Part shown: in pieces, positions 14,850 to 36,085 of the stretch
Numbering within the stretch: the stretch's first letter is position 1
Layout of the letters: each line of letters opens with the position of its first letter
Source of the DNA: Daphnia carinata
Taxonomy: Eukaryota > Arthropoda > Branchiopoda > Diplostraca > Daphniidae
Direction: 5' to 3'
Assembly: GCF_022539665.2 (NCBI RefSeq)
Contig: NC_081339.1
Span: 7,685,367 to 7,749,366, forward strand
DNA length: 64,000 nt
Made by a program: the position numbers and the translations under genes
The notes under the pieces: model-generated
Seen by the model: the letters and a program-made list of their open reading frames with translations, nothing else
Databases searched by the model: none
Told to the model about the DNA's origin: nothing

Positions 14850-17800
14850 AACGTTCATTACACATGGCAAAGCAGACGTTCCATTCGGCTTTCGAGAGAG
14901 CTGCATGTTCTCTCCCTGTTGTTTGGTTACATTTGGTTAGATTGAGTCACGTGTTTTCCCAAGTAGCTCTCTAACTAACTAGTCTAATTTTTTTTTCCCC
15001 CCGTTAACCATCAGCGGAAGACGTTTATGTATACAAGTAAACTACCGCAAAAGAATGTGAACTCGACGTCTATGTGTAACGAACATAAGGGAAAAATAAG
15101 AACTTTATTGTCCAATTTCGGTGTGGATTCGAGTTTGAAATTTGAAAATTCAGCAAAACGACGCAGATTCGAGTTATAAATACATTGAATTATTTATGAA
15201 AAATCAATTGTTAAAGAAGGTAACATTCTTCTCAGTTGGCTGTGTGTAATCATTCATTCCCATTGTTTTCTTCTACCTCGTTTCCACGTACGCGATGGGC
15301 CATTCACCGAAAAGAAACGGCGGTGACGAGCAAATAAGAAATCCATCCATCCAATCCAATGAATTTCTCGCTTTCTTGTATTTGACGGTGAGCGCGCACG
15401 CGCGCGGGGGCACACAACAAACCGCCAACGTTCCAAAAGCCCAAATGTAATTTTCAAAACAATACAAAAAAAAAAGGTAATTGAAAAACAAAATAAGGGA
15501 AGATTGAAGAAGATGATGAGTGCGGTGGCCCCTTTAGAGCCGATCCCAGACGTTGGTTGAAAATGATGGATCGTATATAAGATATGCTCATTTGATTCGA
15601 CGCTTTGTTTAATTCCATCTTCTTCTGTTATTATTTATTTATTTATTATTTTTTTTTGTATTGAAAAATGAAATGACGTTCAGATTGAATAAGCCCTTTA
15701 TGGAAGGGGATAAGTAGAAAAGAAAAAAAGCGGCTGCTGTTTTGTAGGTGATTACGTCAAAAAAAAAAAAAAAAGAAAAGGAGGGGGCTGATATTTCCTG
15801 TGCTCACCTTCATTTTCTAGTGTATCCCCCCCCCTCCCCAACTTGGTGGGCTCTATACTTACAACTTGCAAGTTTTGTGTGTGTCATTGTTATGTTATAG
15901 TATATAACTATCGTTTTGTGTTATTATAAGTATTTACTCCACATTTCAGGTCGGCCATTGTCATTATCTCGTCACGTATACACATCACGCACAAACAGCT
16001 CCATAAACCGTTCGCTTTCTTGTTCACAGCTGATTCACACGCAGAAAAATCCACCCCCCCCCCCCCCATCCACCGGATGTTTATTGTTGTTTGTCAAACT
16101 ACGTTTCATTTTTAGCCGCTCGATCTGTATGACTGTTAAGATCATCTGCTATTAAATCCGTCGGCTTATAATGCGTTTCATTGAATTATTGATCGGCAGG
16201 TGTGTAACGAATGGTAATATCACGTATAAGGCACGAATGGTGAATCAACTTGTTGAGAGAGAACTACGTAGAAACGTATACATTTAGAAATGCCAGAAGC
16301 AAAATCACGTCCTTACTCTCCCCCCCCCCCCTCCCTTCTAACGTTTTTGATTTTTTTTCTCGAAAAGAAAAAAAACACCTGAAAAATAAGCGGAAGCTTC
16401 TCCCTGCTGAGACGTTACTGTCTCCTTCCATTTAGAAAACAACCCCCCCCCCCTGCCTTTCTGTCTCTCTCATTTATTTTTTCTCGCCTCCCCCCCCCCT
16501 CGTCTTTCTAAAGTTCAAACCTTTTGCATTAACCGTTCAATGACGTTTTCCGGTTTCCCCATTTTTTTTTTCTCAGCTTCCCGTTGCGTTGAAATGCAAC
16601 AAAAGATTTTTTTAGGGAAAAGAAAAAAAAAAAAATAAAGAAAATCTCACGCTATTAATTGGACTACCCGTTTAAAAAAAATAATTCACCTGCGTTGCGG
16701 CATCCCTCGCCTTTAAAATAAAAGGAGCCCCTTCACAGAGATAACAGGATGGAGCTTCTTGTTTTGTTTTTTAAAGTGAACGCGTATATAGAAGCGCGGT
16801 CTCTCTTGTTTTTGTTTTTTTTTGGGTTTTTTTTTTTCAAAGCAAAAAAGCCCTGGGAGGGGTTTAAAAAGAAAAAGAAAAGAAGAACTTGGGAAATTGT
16901 TGTGAATATAAAAAGAGTTAAATAAGCCGCCAGGTTTTCTTTCTTTCTGTGTGTGTGTATTTGAGATAGAACGGAGCTAATGGCCCATTTCCGCGCGTCA
17001 AAGTTTAAACGGGCGTTCATGTGAAATTCAATGGGAATTTCAAATAAAAACAAGGAGGGGAGATAGTTAAAAAAAATGTATTTTTATTTAATAAAAAAAA
17101 AACAAAAAAACTTGTGCTTACGTACATTAGAGCATCGCACGTTAACTGGACAGCTGATTTATAGGTGAGAAATGAAAGTGCAAGACGAGACGATGTGAAA
17201 TGCTTGAAAACATCCTCGGGCGTTTCACGTCTCAAAAGTTCGTGAATGTCTGTGTGTGTTTATCGGTTGGCAGTGTTAACGTCTAACCGAAAAAAAAAAA
17301 AAATAAATAATTAAAAGCATTGTGGTCAATTTATCGGATTTTCGATATTGGCATCAAAATGCTGCGGTGCAAAATGATTCGACGATATTACACGACCATA
17401 AATGGTGTAAAACACATATTGAGACAGCTTTTTTAATTTTGCTTGGCGCAGGTGTGTGTGTGTGTCGCGGAACGTGTGACGTAACGTGACTCACCACCGC
17501 TTTTACTTTCTCACACCGATAATGAAGGCAACACGATGAGCTGTCAATTCCAATTGGAGAAGCGAATGAGACGCGTGCGTATATAACCTACATTTCAAGG
17601 CCCTCAACTGTTGTGGCTGGAACATATTCAGATTGTGTTACGCGTTTCACGTCGGTCTTGCCCCTTTTAAAAAATGGCACTCGCTTTTTGTCTACACGTC
17701 ATTGGCTATTACAGATCGATCCAATATTTTAAAAACAATATTTTTTAATATTTTTTTTTTATTTTTTACACACGAGCTTCCATAAAAAATGAGCCTCTTT

Positions 17801-20800
17801 CCTATTCGATTTTTATGTCACCCATTTTTGTTTTTCGTACATAAAAAGAAAACAACTTTCGTGTTTGTTTTTCTATTATAGTTTATTGCTCTGTTTAGAG
17901 CAGCCTCTGTTGGTGGCAATATTGTCTATAAGAAAATAGCCAATAAAAGCATTTCGCTATAGAAAAAGGAAAACCTTTGTCGTCCCAACGAGAAAACTAT
18001 AAAAAAAATTGTATTTGTATTTTCTTTTAAGAGCAGTTTTATAGAAGAGAAAAAAAAAAAAAAGAACTGGGCTAGTGAAAAAAAAAAAAAATTAAAATTC
18101 GATTATATATACATATATAAATATAACCGACATGCAAGAGTAGATGTACTTTTTGAGATAAATAAAATTCACGTTCACGTTGAGCTGTTCGGTCATTGGG
18201 TCTATACGAGAAACCACCGGATTCGCCACCGGTGCTCCATTACCATTAAATATTAGACCTTTATTTATTTATTTATTTTTTTCTTTATACATGGGAAAGT
18301 ACGTATGTGTATATATATATATACATTTAAAATAGGTTACTTTCTTAACAAGCGATTACGACACTTGTTTGTTTTGTTTTTTCTTTATCTTGCCCGGCTT
18401 ATTTTGAAAGTGAGTCGCGCATAAAATTGGCCTAGCATTTGCCTATATCTAATTTCATGCCGGATAATTCACTTCACGTTTTTTTTAAAACGTGTAACAC
18501 AGTTGATTTCACGAAAAATATTATTTTTTTTTTATTCTATTCCCCTCGTAGGCGTCGAATGCCAACGCGCTTCCTTCGTGCTTTGAATATTGCACGTCCA
18601 GACAGGGTTGACATCAAATCGAAAGACCTGTCGGCCCTATGACGTTGGGGTCCTATCGGACTGCTGGAGCGATCACAAACGCTGAAGATGGCGTGCTCTT
18701 TTGCCCAGTAGCTTTATACACAATACATATATAATAGAGGACATGGATGTATCCATGCTTCCATCGGCCATTTTCATTGATGTATATCATTTGTGCGCGG
18801 CCTATCCATTTTGTTTTTTCCTCCTATATAAGCCCCGACCCGACAAGGAAAAGAATTTTCAAAAGGCAAACTGAAGACCGAATTTGAGTTTTTTTTTTTT
18901 TTTTTTTTTTCAAAACGGTTGCTGGCCTCTAAATAACCTCAGGTTATTCACCGACTGACCAGCGAAAAGACGGAGGCACGCGTGTGTGTGTCTTTGTATT
19001 TGGAGTCTATAAGATAATAAAGCGGCCGTCCTTCTCTCTCTCTTGCCGTTATTTATATTTTTTTGTATCTGTTTATTGAATGGCTTCTTAAAAGAGGCAC
19101 GTCTCTTACATTTCTACGTGTAGTCATGGCTGACGGATGGTCATTAGTCAACTTGCCGAACGAAAAACCAATAGAAGCGGCATCGGCTTTTATATATTTC
19201 AAAAAAAAAAAACAGCGGAATAGAAAAAAACAAAACAAAATAAAGTTTGGTGATGTGTCCGCGGCGGCGGCAAAGTGTTCCCTTATTTATTTATTTATTT
19301 ATATTTATTTTTTAAAGAATTTTGAGTCCTGTTGGCAATCGTTTTTCGCCGATCAAAGAATGTAAAAGCTCCTCCTAAGAAAAAAAAAAAAACAAAAGCA
19401 AAAAGGTCGATCGACATAAAGGGCGAACGAAAATTAAAGACGCGTGCTGCGCCAACTGTAGCAACGAATTTCAATGAGCGAACCAAAAAAACAAAACAGT
19501 CGACTTGTTCTCGCAACGCAACGCTGAGCTTTCGCAATCGATAAAAAAAAAAAAAAGGAATACAAAACTCGTTCCCCCCCCCCCCCCCACTCACTTCTTT
19601 TATTCCGATATGTATTTATATATAGATGGTGTGTGTGTGTGTGTGTGTGTGTTGTTGTTTTTAAATTTCTGTCGATCGTTTTCTACCTTATTGGGGATCT
19701 ATTTATTTATTCCAAGTGTAAAACAGCTATTGTTTTTCTCTTTCTCTATGAGAGAGAGAGAGAGAGAGGGGGGGGGGAGTTCGCATGAATGTGTATCACT
19801 TTTATAAATATGTATTCATCGTTAAATGCATTTTTTGTGTGCTCTAAATCTAAAAGCGTGCGATTAAATTGAGTAGGAAAAAATTGTCCTTTTTTTTTTT
19901 TTTTTTGTTTTGGCCAAAACAGTTTCACTTAGTTTTTGTTTTTTATACCTTAAATGAACTAACGACGTTTGGTATTTATAGATATGTATAACAGGAAAGA
20001 AGAGGGGAAAAAAAAAGGTATGAAAATAAAGAGGTAAACGCGGATAAAAAAGTATTTATAGATGGACATAAAAGGATATATATATATATTTGCGTGTGCT
20101 TTATTAATAGCCCCTGATTCACGACTAATTTCCATGGAATTGCATCAACGTTCGATTAGTGTGTATGTGTGTGTATATTTAGACGTCAATTGTCTATGGC
20201 ACGAGCTTAGAAAGTCGGAAACGCCCCATAATTTAATTGAGAAACAACAATCTGTATAAAGACCCTTATGGACAGCATTACACATCAATAACGTTTGCTG
20301 CAATCAAGGGTGTAATTGCGGATCGCTAACGCAATCAGCGCAAAATAGAAATTTCAAAAGGTTCCCTTTTTGTTTGTTTGTTTACTTCGTCCATCGAACT
20401 GCACGTCGTTTTTCAATTGCAAATGGATAGCAAACGATCAATCGTTTGTATCCGAGACGGAAATGCTCCATTTTTTTTTTTTTTTTTTTTTTTTTTATCG
20501 GCCGTAGTTGCGTAGATTTGCGTATTGGCAATCGCCTTATTTTTAACTCACCAGTTTACAATGAAAATGCAACGTGCGTCGAAATGGTACCCATTTTCAT
20601 ATCAATATTTTGGTGTTGTTTAACCTTTTTCTTTCAGTGCCCCAGTCGCTCTTTATTTTTTGAAAAAAAAAAAAAAAACAAAACAAAACAAAACAAAACA
20701 AATCTGTATTTTTTCTTTAGATGATCCTTTATACATCACATGTATATAAAGATCAGCAGGGAGTCTTATGTGGCAGCCTACCGGTCGTGAATCTCTCAGC

Positions 20801-21931
20801 ACGGCTCCATTCAAACATTCATAGAGCCATTTTTTCTTTTTTTTTTCCCCTCTTTTTCTTGTTTAAAAATTTAAATATCCGAGATGATTAAAAGGAGAGA
20901 AAAAATAAAAAAAAGGGCAGCCAGCACAATCGACTTTATACAACATTTAAACGAGAAAGATTTGTCCCCTTTTTCTTGTGTGCACGAATTGATGGCCAAA
21001 CTGCTACGGCACGTATTTTCAATTGCAGTTCAGCACTTCACTCGCATATAATAGCGTGATAAATGAAAATGACTAGCAAGAAAAAAAAAAAATTAATAAA
21101 TAAAATAAAAGAAAATATCCACCATTTTTGTGTATACATAATAAGATTGTCTTCTTTGTAGGTTCGTATATATATACCTCATTGCCGCCCAGCTAATTGT
21201 CTCCTTTCTTTACCATTTCTTTTTCTTTTTCTTTTTTATGTTATATACTCCGTTTAGTTTCAACGTGTAATCGCTGTCGCAGCGTGATGCTACCGCTTGT
21301 CGGTATAAGCCTTTTTGTCGGCGATGTTATGTACGTACATAAAAAAAAAAAAAAAAGAAAAGGACCTTTTCTTTTTTCAGTTTCTCATTCCTTTCTGTTT
21401 TTTTTTTGTCCTACGTCGATACACGTCCGAGCCGCCTGTTGTCGTTTGACGCGTCTGAATTTAAGAAACACAAAAGATTTTTCAAAATGTTTTATTTTCA
21501 TGGACCCAGGTTTATTATAAACTATTAGAGTTTTAGTCAAGAGTATTTATTTATTTTATTTTTATTTTATTTTTTTGTAAACTGATGGATCATGTCTTTT
21601 TTTAATTGGCCTTAAAAACCTTGGGCAGCTTCTGACCAATTACGGTAATAATAGACACATAACAGGATGAGGGGGGGGGGGGAGGTTCGTTTTCAAACGA
21701 AAAAAAAAAATTGTTCGTTTTTGTGTTTGTGTGACTTGTTTTCGTTGATGAGCGAACCCAAAAGCATTTAATACTGAACCGATCCGGTATAGATTGCCTG
21801 ACGTCTGTTATAATAACAGCAGTTCTTTTCGTTATACGATGTAAACGAGGAAACAGAGAGGGGGGGGGGGGGGATTGAAAGGGGGCCAAAAATTTTGGCT
21901 CTTCCCATTTTAGTTTCTTTGAAATTCATTG

Positions 21932-21964
<33 letters not shown>

Positions 21965-24900
21965 GACCGGATGTCGATGCGCACTGCACAATAACGAGAT
22001 ATCGCACCTGCTGTTCTTGATTGCGGTTCACAAGAGCTCCCTCTCCCATCCCCTATTTTTAAACCGTAAAACATTTGGGAGGGTGAACGTGTATATTGCT
22101 AGGATTCGATTTTTTGGTAGTCATCTGGCGTTTGAACCCGATGCCCCACTAAATGAACTCGATTCGTGAACGGAAAGAAACCTGCGCATTAAGAACGAGA
22201 CAAGAAAACAAGAGTTTTTTTTCAAAGGCAATTAACTTCTTCTATTTTCGTTCCCCCCCCCTTCTCTGTTTGTAATGAATCGTCTTCAGACTAGATAACA
22301 ACATACACAAAACGTTTAGCTCTTCAGAGATTTATGTATATCTAATGTAGGCCTCCGAAAGGAAAGTCGGGGGCTTTTTTTTTTTTTGAATCTAAATTTC
22401 TTGTGCCTATAACAAGCTTGAAATAGACTTTTATCGAAATCGCCTCAGGTAACTAGATAAAAGGTTCCTTAAACAATTGAAAGCCCCCCCCCTCCCCACT
22501 CAAAAATAAGACGTTGATTTAAACTGTGTATATTTAGCGCCAAACGGATCGAACAAAAGGCAATTTAAACAATAGAAATTTGAATTCAAACAGACAGCCG
22601 ATTTACAAACGCAAATGATTGGAGGATACGATACATTCATTATCGCGTTAATGACGAGAACTTGCAATTATTCCATGCGTTTTTTTTTTCTTTCTCATGG
22701 ATGTTCACTCTCTAATAGGAGCGGCTCTTCTATACGCACACATACACATCTTTTCTTTTCCTTTTTGTCTTACCCCCCCCCCCCCCCCCCCATAGGAAAA
22801 TATAGAGTGCAAAGCATAATAAAAACTGAGGTATTACATACATAATAAGTTAAACATATCCGCTTTTCATTTTTATTTTTTGCTTTTCGGAGAGACCGAG
22901 ATATGGCCCATTAGCCAACCTGTAATTAGAATAATGTCTTTTTAGCGGTTAAAAAAAATATATATATATATATGTACTATAAATTTCGATTGTTTTTGTT
23001 CCCGCGGGGTTCAAACGCCGATAGAGAGGCAGGGGTCAAACTGCCGCTTCTCTTTTTTTGGCCGCTGAATTGGGTGTTTATATATGCACACAATTTTTGT
23101 GTATAGTTTAAAAAAAAAAAAAAAGGCGGTTTAGAAAAAAAAAAAAAGAAAACAAAAGTTTCATTGGCCCCCCTTATACGCAGTCAATCTCTTAACTAAG
23201 GAAGAATATAGGACCATCGTAATCAAAAGAAGTAAATATTTTTCTAAATTTTTTTTTTTTATTTAAAGCACATCGTTTGAAAGCCACCGGTTTTTTTTTT
23301 CTTTTTATACAGTACCTCCCGCTGTCATCTCATCACAACGAGCAACTACAAACTTTCCCTCCATCATTTTCGTGTCGGCACTATACATGCCATATAGGCC
23401 AGCTCTCCTTCCCCCCCCATCATTTTCAGTTTAATTATGTATTTTTCACCTCATTCTCCGAAATAATCATTTCTCCTTCTTTTTTTTTTTTTTATTATAA
23501 AGTCAGGTGACATTGAGTCATGAAGCTTGTTCGTTATTTTTATACGTGATAAGAAATTAAACGTTCTATAAAAAAGAAATACTTTGAGGGGCTTTTTGTC
23601 TTAGTTAGATATGTGTGTCCTGTTGGATTGTAAAAACGTGATGACCAAAGGCCGTCAACAGCTGCCGACCATTTTGTTATCGAATTTTCTTTAAAAATAA
23701 AAAAAAAATTCGAATAAAAAAAAAAAAAAAAAGGTTGCCTTTAGCTCGTCATCATCGCCACCCCTCAGGTGTCGTCTGGGCGGCTTGCGCGTGTTATGTC
23801 TACAGTCACAAAGCAGCACGGACAAGGTGGAAGTTGGAAGAAATAAAAAGTGATCCATCATCTCGCGTGCAACTATGCAAATCACACAACTTCTCTTTTT
23901 TTTTCTTTCCTCCTCTTTTGATTTTTTATTTATTTATTTATTTTTTTTTTGTTTCCCTTTTTCGACCGATCCGATATATAGGGGCTACTGGATGGCTCCT
24001 GTCTGCCTCCTTTTAAAACAACCCCCAAAGAAATTATTCATTTTTTTTTTTTTTTTTTTTTGGTAGCAAAAATGAAACACACACACACAAAAAAAAAAAA
24101 AAAAGCAAAAGAGGCTATCAGGACACACAGTGAAAGGGCCATCAGCTTCTGATGCGGTAGCTAGTTGGGTCTATATGAAAGAAAACAAAAGAGGCCCCTT
24201 CTTTCTTTCTTTTTTTTTCATCTCCTTTTATATATTATAAATATATATATCCTTCACTCACATAACAACAATAAGGAGATAGAAGGGGCAGCTATTCCTC
24301 GTCTGATTCGGCTACCTGTTGGATCCATTACACTTCATCATATCTATTTTTTTTTTTTTTTTGTGAGAAGGGAGGGGGGGGGGAGCTTTTTTTTTTCAGC
24401 AAGCAGAAAAATTTGAATAAAAATAAGAACGGTGATGGCATCTCCTTCCCAGTTGGGGGTGTGTTGATGTAATTTTTTCGGGGTTTTTTGTTTCATAGAG
24501 AAAAATGGTCGACTACTCTTTTTCTTTAAAATATATATTTTACACATACAATGGCCAGCAGCTAAATGTGTATAAGCTTTTCATAAGAGATTGGATACAT
24601 AAAAGATGTGTGAGGATTAAAAATTATCTTTCTTCTCCCCTCTCCCTCCCATCGTATTCGATTAAAACAAAAAACAAAAAAAAAACGTGTCTATCGATTG
24701 AAGGCCGATAAATAGAAATTACGATTGACTAGAATTTTACTTAATCACGAAGAAAAGAGGAGCCCGTGAATTTCTTTCTATTCACGGCTTTTTATAGTTT
24801 TATATTTTAAAGGCAACAGACAGCGGACAAAAGGGAAATTGAAAAGCCAAAAAGTTTGATGACGATGATGATAATAGTTTTTTTTTTTTTTTTCATCTTT

Positions 24901-25458
24901 TTTTAAAGCTGACAAAGTGGCGGTTGTCATCTCTCTCTCTCTCTCTTTTTTATGTACAACAGTGGCAACTATAAACTTGATGAAAAAGACTCAGACGCGG
25001 ATGTCCACCGTACAACAACAACAAAAAAAGGAAGTCACGCGGCATGGCCGCTCGTTCTCGATGCTCTTCACGTTATTTCATTATTTTTTTTTTTTCGTGT
25101 ATTACGTCTCGTCATGGACGAATGTCGTTAACACATCCGATTATCTCGTGAACTCGATCGTATTAACGCAAGTCAAATGGAACCGCTTTTTCTTTTTTTC
25201 TTTAGGTCCTCGGACGTTGGGACGTTGGCGAAATGTTTAAACTGATGAAAAGACGAAGGGGGTGAAGTGGAAAACGGTTTGAGCAATGATGAGGTACAAA
25301 GCGGAGCCGGTTCAAATTGGATGATTTCGAAAAAAAAGAAAAGAAAAGGGGAATGATAAAAGTCCCTGGCCCATTAGGAAAGATGACGCCAACTGTTGGA
25401 CGTGCCCAAACATGTCTTTTTGCGTCTCATTTTGATTTCAAATGAGATCTAATGTGTG

Positions 25459-25464
25459 TTTATT
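25459..25464 (-). terminator. Candidate polyadenylation signal AATAAA
   Basis: First canonical AATAAA in transcript sense after the one overlapping the stop codon, about 1.1 kb beyond the TAA. It is followed 12-34 bases downstream by an inverted repeat (8-bp arms at 25425-25432 and 25440-25447) and GT-containing sequence. A chance hexamer is quite possible. Confidence 0.22.
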
Positions 25465-25783
25465 GGAAACGGGAGCTTTTGTCGAGCCTCAGTTTAAAAG
25501 AGTTTTTGAATCTGTGATGAAAAATTCTTTTTGTATTTTTCAAAAAAAAATGTGTCGCTGTTTCTTTTGATTTCGGCCTCTTTCAAAATCAACTATGTAC
25601 AAATCTGCGTTCGACCCACCTTCAATTGGCTATACAGCAAAGGTAACAAGGAGAATCAAGTGTGGGACATGATGAAAAAAAAAATGAATAATAAAAAAGA
25701 GGCTAACGTGAAATTGGCCGATCATCAAAGGAAGGTCAGTGACAACGTACAAACGAAATGAAATGAAAAATCGCAAAACAAAA

Positions 25784-25814
<31 letters not shown>

Positions 25815-26561
25815 TGTTTGCCTGTGTATATTTTATATCACAATCACGTAGTAATTAGCAAAGAGGGTTGGAGGGGGAATGTTTTTCTATTTTTCGTTAC
25901 CGATCGTCCTCGTTTGCTGTGATGTTCGGACGACGCCAAAAGACAAATGAGTCCAATCGTCGTGTGTGTGGAATGCGTTTAAATGTTTGAACGAAACGCC
26001 AGCAGAACAGCAAACGAGGCACAAACGATTTCGGGATGAGGAGGATTCAATTGCAGGCACACTTGAGATCATGATCGTGCATTTCTTTTCTTTTGTTTTT
26101 TTTTTTAAATATTTGTTGTCATCTATATTAATCATCAATAAGCTGGGGAAAGATCTTTTTTTTTGTTTTTTTTTTGTTTTTTTTCGGTACATTTTGTTAT
26201 TTTGAATTTCGCCATAGCAAAACGGGGGGATGAGAAACAATGTCGAACGAATATATGCAAATTAAAAAAAAAGGGAGAAACATTATTCAACCCCCTTGCA
26301 CACATAACGAGACAAAAAGGTTGAAACATGAAAACAAAAGAGCAAAAATCAAGACATTTGCAGAAAAAAAAAAAAACATTTTGTTTTTCAAAAAGATACA
26401 ATCGCATTTTCATAATTTTTAAACAACAAATAAAAAAGAAAAAAAAAACACAGCGCGGAAACGGACGGAACGGGCAATTGAATGTTTTGCCCGTTGGTAG
26501 TGCGCTCCCCTCTTTTGAATAATAAAAAAAAAAACAGAAAAAAAAAAAGAAAAATGTTTAT
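25465..26561 (-). other. Probable BarH 3' UTR region
   Basis: This runs from the TAA to the first clean AATAAA on the minus strand. Another AATAAA (26562-26557) overlaps the stop codon and is too close to be the likely main signal. The stretch carries several A/T homopolymers, including T29 (plus strand) at 25787-25815. No coding potential was seen. Confidence 0.35.
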
Positions 26562-35539
<8,978 letters not shown>

Positions 35540-35793
35540 ATTCCGAATTTTCGCCGATTGCACGCCAAAAATATAACCAAGATTTTAACAAAAAAAAAAA
35601 AAATTCACTTTTAATTAACGAAATATAAGCCCGAGACACTTGACACTTTGCGCAATCGAAACAAATCAAAACAGGATTTTAAAATAATAATAATTTGGTG
35701 CGGGGGGGGGGGGGCGGGGTCGGGTTATTCAATGATGACGAAATGCGGATAACTCAACAAACGTCTGATCGCTATGAATGCGGCGGACAAACT
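35540..35793 (-). other. Predicted BarH 5' UTR
   Basis: This is the interval between the predicted initiator A (35793) and the ATG. No ATG occurs in any frame in these 254 bases, so the annotated start would be the first AUG of the transcript. An in-frame TAA closes the frame upstream. It contains a run of about 13 C in transcript sense and a T run. Extent is inferred from the core promoter match and not from transcript data. Confidence 0.55.
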
Positions 35794-35795
35794 GA
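35761..35795 (-). promoter_or_regulatory. Initiator plus downstream promoter element of BarH
   Basis: On the minus strand TCAGTT (35795-35790) matches the arthropod initiator TCAKTY with +1 at 35793. AGACGT lies at exactly +28 to +33 (35766-35761), matching the DPE consensus RGWYVT at its required spacing. The 40 bases upstream are GC-rich with no TATA box, as expected for DPE promoters, which are common at developmental genes in Drosophila. The combination with an ATG-free leader makes this the likely start site. Confidence 0.6.
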
Positions 35796-35858
35796 CTTCC
35801 CCCTCGGAAAGTGGTGCGGCCTAGAAGCCCCTCCACTTTACACACTACACCAGGAGCG

Positions 35859-35900
35859 AAGAGAGGGAGAGAGAGAGATAGAGAGAAGGAGAGAGAAAAA
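35859..35900 (-). promoter_or_regulatory. GA/CT-rich proximal promoter tract (possible GAGA-factor sites)
   Basis: About 42 bases, almost all purine on the plus strand, with repeated GAGAG. It lies 66-107 bases upstream of the predicted start site. GAGA-type factors bind GAGAG repeats at many arthropod developmental promoters. However, GA microsatellites are common across this window, so the position is the main support. Confidence 0.35.
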
Positions 35901-35949
35901 CGAAGGGGGCAAGGCAAACGAGTGTCTGCTTTGGACCAGCCCACCTTAT

Positions 35950-36085
35950 TGCCGTTCTTTTTCGGATAGGGACGGCCGACCGCCGGTGTAGTGGAACATC
36001 CCGAACAAGGCGGAGTTTGAAGCAACCGGACGACTCCGCCCTGCCGATCGTCCGCGTTTGAACCAATCGGGAGCCGACAGAAGCC
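35950..36085 (-). promoter_or_regulatory. GC-rich upstream promoter block with CCAAT
   Basis: This GC- and CpG-rich stretch contrasts with the AT-rich flanks. It contains CCAAT on the plus strand at 36063-36067, about 270 bases upstream of the predicted start site. Composition is seen directly; a promoter role is inferred from location. Confidence 0.3.

Larger units (their letters stand above)
1..25458. other. Non-coding flank downstream of BarH
   Basis: No supported gene. Open frames of 60-145 codons occur on both strands, but nearly all are translations of A/T runs (poly-K or poly-F), GT/CA repeats (VCVCV, THTHT) or GA repeats (RERERE). They lack recognisable domains and many start at non-ATG codons. 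Content is simple repeats, homopolymers of 10-29 bases every few hundred bases, and ordinary AT-rich sequence. I saw no tRNA, rRNA or transposon coding sequence. Confidence 0.7.

Noticed and set aside
18740-18765. Short inverted repeat CATGGAT-GT-ATCCATG
   Set aside because: Seven-base arms are expected by chance in 64 kb, and no supporting context was found.
22120-22160. Minus-strand GGGTTCAAAC resembling a tRNA T-loop
   Set aside because: The T-stem does not pair, and no anticodon or acceptor stem can be built around it.
24762-24790. 8-bp stem-loop (CCGTGAAT / ATTCACGG) followed by T-rich DNA, like a terminator or histone stem-loop
   Set aside because: Sequence does not match the histone element, there is no gene next to it, and T-rich DNA is everywhere in this window.
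35540-35563. Upstream in-frame GTG start giving eight more residues
   Set aside because: GTG initiation is not expected in an animal gene. The ATG at 35539 has A at -3 and is the first AUG after the predicted start site.
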